A program made the translations under genes and the position numbers. The notes below the pieces were generated by a model. That model had not been told where the DNA came from. It saw only the letters and a program-made list of their open reading frames with translations, and searched no databases. DNA of 64,000 nt from Sebastes aleutianus (Eukaryota; Chordata; Actinopteri; Perciformes; Sebastidae): NCBI GenBank assembly GCA_916700875.1, contig CAKAKS010000060.1:9613834-9677833 (forward strand). Direction: 5' to 3'. Positions 57,748 to 64,000 of this stretch are shown piece after piece. The first letter of the stretch is position 1; every line of letters begins with the position of its first letter.

Positions 57748-58220
57748 CCTCTCTGCGTTGCGTCACCGGGCAACCGGCAACAGGTCGCTGCTGTTTGATG
57801 AGTGTTCAGGACGGGTCCCGTTACCTCACCGTGTCGGAGCACCGGGAGAGGCTCCAGAGAAACTCCATGCTGCTTCTTTTATTCGGTTACATCCACAGAA
57901 GCAAGCGGGTCAAGGGCTGCTGCTGAACCGGACCACCCAGCGGGAAAAGTGACCGTTAATTCGGCGTTAATGCAGCGGGCAGACAGCCCGGTCCGGTACC
58001 GTTTATCTGCGCAGCTCTGGACCCCAAAAACTCCCCCCAACACCGGACGGAGAGGCTCGGTTAACGTCGCCTGTGTGCGTCTGGACACCGGAGAGCTCGG
58101 TTAATCCGTCCCGAGAGGTCTGAAAGCGACTAATTAACGGAGGACACCGGAACGCCAGTGTTTATACCGGGAGCAAACGGATACGTCATCTAGCTACGTT
58201 AAGCTAACCGGAGCTAGCGA
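57560..58220 (-). promoter_or_regulatory. CpG-rich region at the ADAM15 5' end (probable promoter)
   Basis: CpG dinucleotides are frequent from exon 1 (57747-57591) to about 58210 (for example GTTGCGTCACCGGGCAAC, GGACGGGTCCCG, CGGAGAGGCTCGG), in contrast to the AT-rich surroundings. No TATA box is evident. This is the usual look of a vertebrate CpG-island promoter; the transcription start is not identifiable by eye. Confidence 0.55.
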
Positions 58221-60403
58221 GAGACAGACCGGAAGTACTGCCAATCAGTCTTCAAAATAAATGCCAGGGAACGTGTGAACATTAATTTTACATTTGACTT
58301 ATTGATTCTAAGACAATTTAAATGATTTAATGGAGTTATCAGTTCACGCTTACTTTCTAATAAACAAATGAATAAAACTAATAAAAAGCATTTACATTCC
58401 AAAGTAATTATCGATCACAACTAAACACCTTTAACTGTCAGACTCTAAATTTAACTTTAAATATGAATAATGTCAACGTGCTAACGCAAATTCGTTTTAA
58501 CGCCACTAATTTTTTTAACACATCAACGCAACTTGCGATTTTTAGGTTGAAGCGGGCTCAGGAAGGAGGTTAAATAACGCTCCAAACTTGCGCTAAATTT
58601 TGGCGAGGAAAAACTGTCATGGCCATTTTCAAAGGGGTCCCTTGACCTCTGACCTCCAGATATGTGAATGGAAATGGGTTCCATGGGTACCCACGAGTCT
58701 CCCCTTTACAGACATGCTCACTTTATGATAATCACATGCAGTTTGGGGCAAGTCATAGTCAAGTCAGCAAACTGACACACTGACAGCTGTTGTTCCCTGT
58801 TGGGCTGCAGTTTGCCATGTTAGGATTTGAGCATATTTTTTGTGCTAAATGCAGTACCTTTGAGGGTTTCTGGACAGTATTTGTCATTGTTTTGTGTTAT
58901 TAATTGATTTCCAATAATAAACATATACATACATTTACATAAAGCACCATATTTGTTCACTCCCATGTTGATAAGAGTATTAAATACTTGACAAATCTCC
59001 CTTTAAGGAACATTTTGAACAGATAAAAAATGTGCGATTAATCATGATTAATTATTTTAATTGACTGACAGCCCTATAAACTCTGCAGTCAGTGTTTTTG
59101 ATATATTTGGCTGCATCGTGAAATTCAGCTCATAAAATGGATTTTATCTTGAAAATATAGTAACTGGATGCAGTTTTTACACATCTGAGTGGCTTCTCAC
59201 ACACTCACACACACACACACACACACAGGGTATTTCCTCAGTAGAATTAACTCCTTCCTGTCTGCAGTGATTACACCAAAAGCAATGAGACAAAACTCCA
59301 GTGTTTTTTTTAACAGCTGCTGCCGCCATTTTGGACCAAAAACGTGTATTATATTTATGATATTTTATTGTTCAACACAGGCCATTTCAGTAGAATATGA
59401 CAATAGAATAGAAATAATTTAGGTTTACTTTTGTACGGCTCTTTGTAGGCGGACGTTTTACTGGCATCCGGTAGTCACTTTCAGTCCAAAATGGCAGAAA
59501 CGTCACTCTGCTGCTGCGCGCTGATGTTACAATGGAACAAACAGCTGACTTTTACTTCTTAGAAATATACATTTTTTGATTACAGTTCAGATTCACGGTT
59601 TCTTTTCACACATTTATTGTTATTTTTATATATAGCTTTAATTGACCTGCCGGAGGCGGAGTCAGAGGATGGAGCCGTCAATCATTCCATCCAACACACA
59701 CACTGATACCTCAACATCTATTTATATTGTTATTAAACGTCCTGATGCCCACAAGATGAACATGTTTTGTGTGACAGACGTCACCGTCCTGAGAATCCTT
59801 CATTAGTAAATATAAATGAGTTTGAGTGAAGCCTGAGGTCTGCAGGTTGGCGGCTAAACGATGAGGTCAGGAGGATTACAGGTCAGGGAGGTCACAGAGG
59901 GTTCAGAAACCCTGATGCAACACTGCTGATGTAAACTGATCCAGCATCAGGTTAAAACTGAATGAAGCGAGCACTGCACGTGCTACTGAGGATCAACTGG
60001 TTACATAACTCATCTGTACATATCTAATCTGATCACATGATCACTTACAACATGCTGCACGTTTAGTTCAGTTTTCAGACGTACACAAAGTTGAGTGATT
60101 AGCTGAGTCATTTCAACTTTCTGTGCTGTGTTTTACTTTTAACTGTAACATTTCTGCTTTAATATAAAAGTTCAAATCAAACCTCAACATGTTGCAATGA
60201 TCAACTGAACTTAAACTGTTTTTGGGAGGTCACCATGTTGGTTTTTGGTCGTCCCCCCGACACAAGAGAAGAAGACCGCCAGCAAGTAGACATGTAAACA
60301 ATGCAGGTTTCTACTTCTTTATACTTATTTTAAAGGTGCAGGTTCATCTCAACGCCTTCTTCTTTTAATTCTGTGAGCTGCAAGTGGAACTTCCTGTCCT
60401 GGT
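57748..60403. other. Intergenic region between ADAM15 start and DCST end
   Basis: CpG-rich promoter region to about 58210, the reverse AGGGCTGT MITE (58460-59087), a (CA)n tract (59204-59227) and the dispersed repeat at 59365-59475. Only about 2.7 kb separates the two genes. Confidence 0.6.
58460..59087. mobile_element. AGGGCTGT-type MITE, reverse-orientation copy upstream of ADAM15
   Basis: In reverse orientation it carries the same ordered motifs as the 53521-54171 copy: AACGCCACTAAT, GGGTACCCACGAGTCTCCCC, CCCATGTTGATAAGAG, and ends GACAGCCCT. The left end is slightly truncated. It occupies the intergenic space between the ADAM15 5' end and the DCST 3' end. Confidence 0.7.
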
Positions 60404-62253
60404 CTAAGCGGGGTCGTAGTGCGTCTCTGAGTCCGACACTTCCTGTTTGTGACGGTGACACTTGGTCAGACACTGAAACACCTGCAGGAGACGATTCAAC
60501 ACAATTAGATAAATAGATCATTAAACATTTAATATTAATTATTAAGATCCAGATTTCAAAACCTGTTATCAGACCAATCAGTGATCAATAACTGTTGTTT
60601 TAATTATATTCTTCTGTGACATCACCGTGTCACCGTGCGGTCAACCATTGGTATGTGGACTCCAGTCTTGAAGCCTTGAGTTCAGCATTTTGGCTGTCGC
60701 TATCTTGGTTTTTGGCGGTCACCATCATGTTTTTTGGCCGTTGCCATCTTGGTTTTTGGCCGTCGCCATCTTGGTTTTTGGCCGTCGCCATCTTGGTTTT
60801 TGACCATCGCCATCTTGGTTTTTGGCCGTCGCCATCTTGTTTTCTGGCTGTCGTCATCTTGGTCATCGTCATCTTGGTTTTTGGCCGTCGCCATCTTGGT
60901 TTTTGACCATCGCCATCTTGGTTTTTGACTGTCACCATCTTGGTTTTTGGCCATCGCCATCTTGGTTTTTGACCATCGCCATCTTGGTTTTTAGCTGTCA
61001 ACATCTTGGTTTTTGGCCATCGCCATCTTGGTTTTTGACTGTCACCATCTTGGTTTTTAGCTGTCAACATCTTGGTTTTTGGCCATCATTATCTTGTTTT
61101 TTTGCAACCAGAAGTTACAGCAGAGGGTGGAGCTAAGTACAACCGGATGCTGAATAAGACATTTCTAGGCGACCAAAATGTTATAATTAATTTTGATAAA
61201 TTGAAAACACACTGTGAAAGGGTTAAAGTTGTAAGACGAAAACACAGACAACTCCCAGACGAGACAACGCAGTGGTAGCGACCTGTCAATCACAAGGTAG
61301 CCACGCCCTAAAGCATCCCCTGCTTTATGGTCTATTTGACTCTAAATTGGACAATAATTTACTAAATGAACATCATGCTGTATTGAAGAAAACTTGAAAC
61401 TAGCGATTGAGACCATAAACTCATGTTTACAATGTTTACTGAGGTAATAAATCAAGTGAGAAGTAGGCTCATTTTCTCATTGACTTCTATACAACCAGAG
61501 GAGTCACCCCCTGCTGGCTATTAGAAAGAATGCAGGTTTAAGCATTGGCTTCTCTTTTCAGAACCAGATGCTGCCCACTGGACATTACTCACCGTCCTGC
61601 TCTTCCGTCCCCGGCTGACGACGCGTTTCCTGTCAGTGGAGAAAATCCGTGTCTGGAGCTGAAGGTTGTAGAAAAACAAGATACGCGTCTTCTCCCGCTG
61701 ACAGACAGACAGCGAGACAGACAGAGAGACAGACAGACAGACAGACAGAGGAGGTTATATTTTATCTGTCTTTTTGTTTTGTTTATTTAATATTTACATG
61801 ACTACATGCACAGTTAAAAAGAACATCAACACAAAACAGTCACAGGACTTGTTTCCATTGTGGTCTTTGTTGTGGTTCAATGTATTAAATGCTATTTGTT
61901 GCTGTTCATAACAATCAGATATTTCTGAAGTCTTCATATTGAACTTGTAAAATGTTTCCACCTTTGACCGGCATGTGTTTATGGAGCTGTTTTTCTTCTT
62001 AGCCTCATGTTTGTGGCCTTAAATGACCGTAAAGTTTATGTCCTCCCACAGATCTGCAGGTTTAATCACTGCTGTTTGTTTTCAGATCAGCTGTTAATGA
62101 GGCTGTAAAGAGTTTAAATGTAAATATTTTAATATAAATACCTCTCTCTCTCTCTGAATTCCTCTCTACCACAGCTCAGCCTGTCAGCGGTTCTAATGCT
62201 CTTAACATTAATCTGCTCTCAGATCAGATTTACTGCAGCTCACCGGGTTTAAA

Positions 62254-62294
<41 letters not shown>

Positions 62295-63341
62295 TGTGTG
62301 TGTTTGTATGTGTTAATTAGATTGTTTGCTTCTTCATCAGGACACATTTCATGTTTCCATTGTGTACTACATACTAGAAATGAGGGTTCCAAAAGGGTTC
62401 TTACTGAAGGGCTTAGGTTCTATCCAGAACCATTTGCTTCTGAAAAAAGGATTTATCAAGGGTTCTTTAAGGACTAAAGGCTGTTGCACACCAGCAGCAT
62501 TTTTTCCGTGCAATTTATTCGTTCATAATTATACTTTTTTGAACTGTTGCTTTTTCATGAATATTTTAACATAGAACCTGAATATTATGCGGCGAAAAAG
62601 AGACGGAATTTTTTTTCAGAACAAGGTAAATTTTTCTGAGCTTTCGCACCACGAATAAAGACATCAACCACTCACATTTTGCACAACGGACATTTTCAAT
62701 ATGTTATATATAGTGTACAACAACACAGAGGCTCCGTTATGGAGGACAGAACCTTCCAAAATAAAAAATAAATGAATAAATAAATAAATGACTTGACAAA
62801 TATATAAATATGTCATTAAATGTAGCAAAAATAATATTAAAAATAAATGTAGCCATTAATTAATTGATAAAATTTGACATAAATTGATATGTTTAATATG
62901 CTTCTTTATTTATTTATATTTGTATGTAATTGCCTTATTTATTTACTCTTCTGTTTAATTTTCCCTTTTATTTATTTATGTATTTATTTTTATTATTTTT
63001 TTTACATTATTTTTTTTTTTTTTATGTATTCATCTGCTTTTGCATTTTCGTTTCCATAGGAGATCAACAACTGCTACCCTCTGACTGTTCTGCACATGAC
63101 AATAAATGACATGACTATAACATAACTCTCTAGTTTCTATCTAAATCATTTTGTAGTTATCACTCTGCTTGGTGTGTACCTATACTTAAAAATAATACAT
63201 AAAAAAAATACTTAAAACAAACACAAATAAAGAGTTTCACTGCAGCTGGAAACAAAATTTTCAGTTTTGTGTATTTTGGGTGAAATGCTCCTTTAATTAA
63301 AGACCATGAAGGGTCTCCGAGGAGCTGCTATGATGTCATGA

Positions 63342-63404
<63 letters not shown>

Positions 63405-63550
63405 TACCTGTGGGTGGTAGAAGGCGGCGATGACCCGGCGGAGGCGGTTGGTGTAAACCTGGAGGCAGCTGAAGAGTGCCACTAACAGGACGCAACACAG
63501 ACAGCTGATATACACACCAGCAGAGAGGGAGGAGGGGGGGGACACACACA
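60404..63550 (-). CDS. dcst1: DC-STAMP domain-containing protein (DCST1-like), 3' part only (last three exons)
   Basis: Three minus-strand exons are in phase: 63550-63408 (47 codons after two completing bases), 61697-61593 (35 codons) and 60481-60404 (25 codons plus TAG). The first encodes a hydrophobic segment (SCLCCVLLVALFSCLQ) followed by VYTNRLRRVIAAFYHPQ. The second continues REKTRILFFYNLQLQTR, and the end is basic and then acidic (HYDPA). This TM followed by Tyr/Arg-rich RLRRVI, FYxPxREKxRILFLYN-type sequence resembles the C-terminal part of DC-STAMP-like proteins. Members DCST1 and DCST2 are sperm proteins needed for sperm-egg interaction, and DCST1 is also described as an E3 ligase. 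In human, DCST1 lies just upstream of ADAM15 on the same strand, as here. The 5' exons lie beyond 64000. No RING-type CxxC pairs are visible in the predicted tail, so either the last exon is an alternative one or this form lacks RING. The choice of DCST1 rests on synteny and family resemblance. Confidence 0.66.
60690..61103. repeat. Second 21-bp YY1-like minisatellite array, upstream of ADAM15
   Basis: The same GCCATCTTGGTTTTTGGCC unit as 49848-50672, about 20 copies, with GACCATCGCC and GACTGTCACC variants but no 279-bp period. It lies in the DCST gene's last intron, about 200 bp from its last exon. Confidence 0.95.
61698..61750. repeat. (GACA)n at the DCST exon acceptor
   Basis: On the transcript this is a (CTGT)n tract ending CTGTCAG at the acceptor of the 61697-61593 exon. 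Confidence 0.92.
62259..62302. repeat. (GA)n followed by (TG)n microsatellite
   Basis: GAGA repeats to 62291, then TGTGTGTG; in the DCST intron. Confidence 0.95.
62740..63045. mobile_element. Same MITE family, left part (copy H)
   Basis: TGGAGGACAGAACCTTCC is followed by the usual AT-rich arm (ATTAATTAATTGATAAAAT). The right terminus is missing. It lies in the last-but-one intron of the DCST gene. Confidence 0.65.
63343..63401. repeat. (TG)n next to a DCST exon donor
   Basis: The repeat directly abuts the donor at 63402-63407; the transcript reads GTACTCACACACACA. Confidence 0.95.
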
Positions 63551-64000
63551 CTGGGGGGGGAGAGAGATTCATTCATTCATATTATTCACATTCATATTAA
63601 ACAGATATTAAACAGTTTTACATCTATGAGTGAAGTGGACTGATAGACAGACGTTAGACTGTGTCGCCCTCTGCTGGTTCAGTTTAATAATAAAATATTA
63701 TTATGGTATTTTATTCAGCCAGTTCAGTCCTGAGATGTTTCCTGTCTGAGCCTTAAAGAAGACATCGTCCTCCCAGGCTGTTTACTTACACTAAAACCTG
63801 TAGAGGTTCACATGTTTGATCAATAATAATAATGATAATAATAATAAAAATAGCAATAGTAATAATAATAATAATATTAATATAGCACCTTTCATACATG
63901 AATATAATGTATAAATAATTATTCATATAAATTATATAATTATAAAATAAAAAACACATTTTATAAAAAAGATAAAAAATAAAAAACTATATAAAGATAG
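63551..64000. other. Intron sequence of the DCST gene to the window end
   Basis: AT-rich with AAT repeats (63815-63880). No further DCST exon is visible; the upstream exons must lie beyond the window. Confidence 0.5.

Noticed and set aside
57757..57774. GTTGCGTCACCGGGCAAC as an RFX X-box upstream of the ADAM15 start
   Set aside because: The half-sites are right, but the spacing is four bases too long for the usual 14-bp X-box; it may be chance in CpG-rich DNA.

Overview
This is a vertebrate, almost certainly teleost fish, nuclear window. The evidence is spliced genes with GT-AG introns, dense dinucleotide and tetranucleotide repeats, long-inverted-repeat Tc1 elements, hAT-like and mariner-like MITEs, L2-type LINE scraps and a BEL/Pao retroelement. 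All four protein genes found lie on the minus strand and are transcribed right to left. I found no rRNA, tRNA, CRISPR or prokaryotic feature.

Layout from low to high coordinates. (1) 1861-5741: six coding exons of an MS4A-family four-span membrane protein (264 aa). (2) 9559-23477: fourteen coding exons of a class 4 semaphorin (815 aa; Sema, PSI, Ig, one TM, short tail). (3) 23.7-32.5 kb: an intergenic block dominated by a nest of transposons. A 6.05-kb hAT-like element (23891-29944) with a perfect 8-bp target duplication contains a BEL/Pao LTR element that has lost reverse transcriptase in frame, and also a separate inverted-repeat MITE. (4) 32589-57747: twenty-five coding exons of ADAM15 (973 aa), with signal peptide, prodomain, furin site, active zinc site, disintegrin and Cys-rich regions, TM, and a proline-rich tail carrying three near-identical exon-encoded SH3-binding repeats. 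(5) 60404-63550: the last three exons of a DC-STAMP-domain gene, whose 5' part lies beyond the window end.

The DCST gene next to ADAM15, head-to-tail on the same strand, matches the human 1q21.3 order (DCST1-ADAM15), with SEMA4A about 1 Mb away in human. This supports the ADAM15 call and suggests DCST1 and Sema4A/4E identities. For every complete gene the exon lengths sum to an exact multiple of three and all junction phases agree, so the models are internally consistent although no database was searched.

Most of the rest is repeat: at least eight copies of one TA-flanked MITE, six or more copies of an AGGGCTGT MITE (three carrying a captured L2 fragment), several minisatellites, and a 21-bp minisatellite built on a YY1-like motif that occurs at three places in the ADAM15/DCST region. 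I see no clear new multi-gene system. The most interesting points are the in-frame RT-less BEL/Pao element, the exon-duplicated ADAM15 tail, the YY1-like arrays with a 279-bp higher-order period, and simple repeats repeatedly sitting at splice sites.
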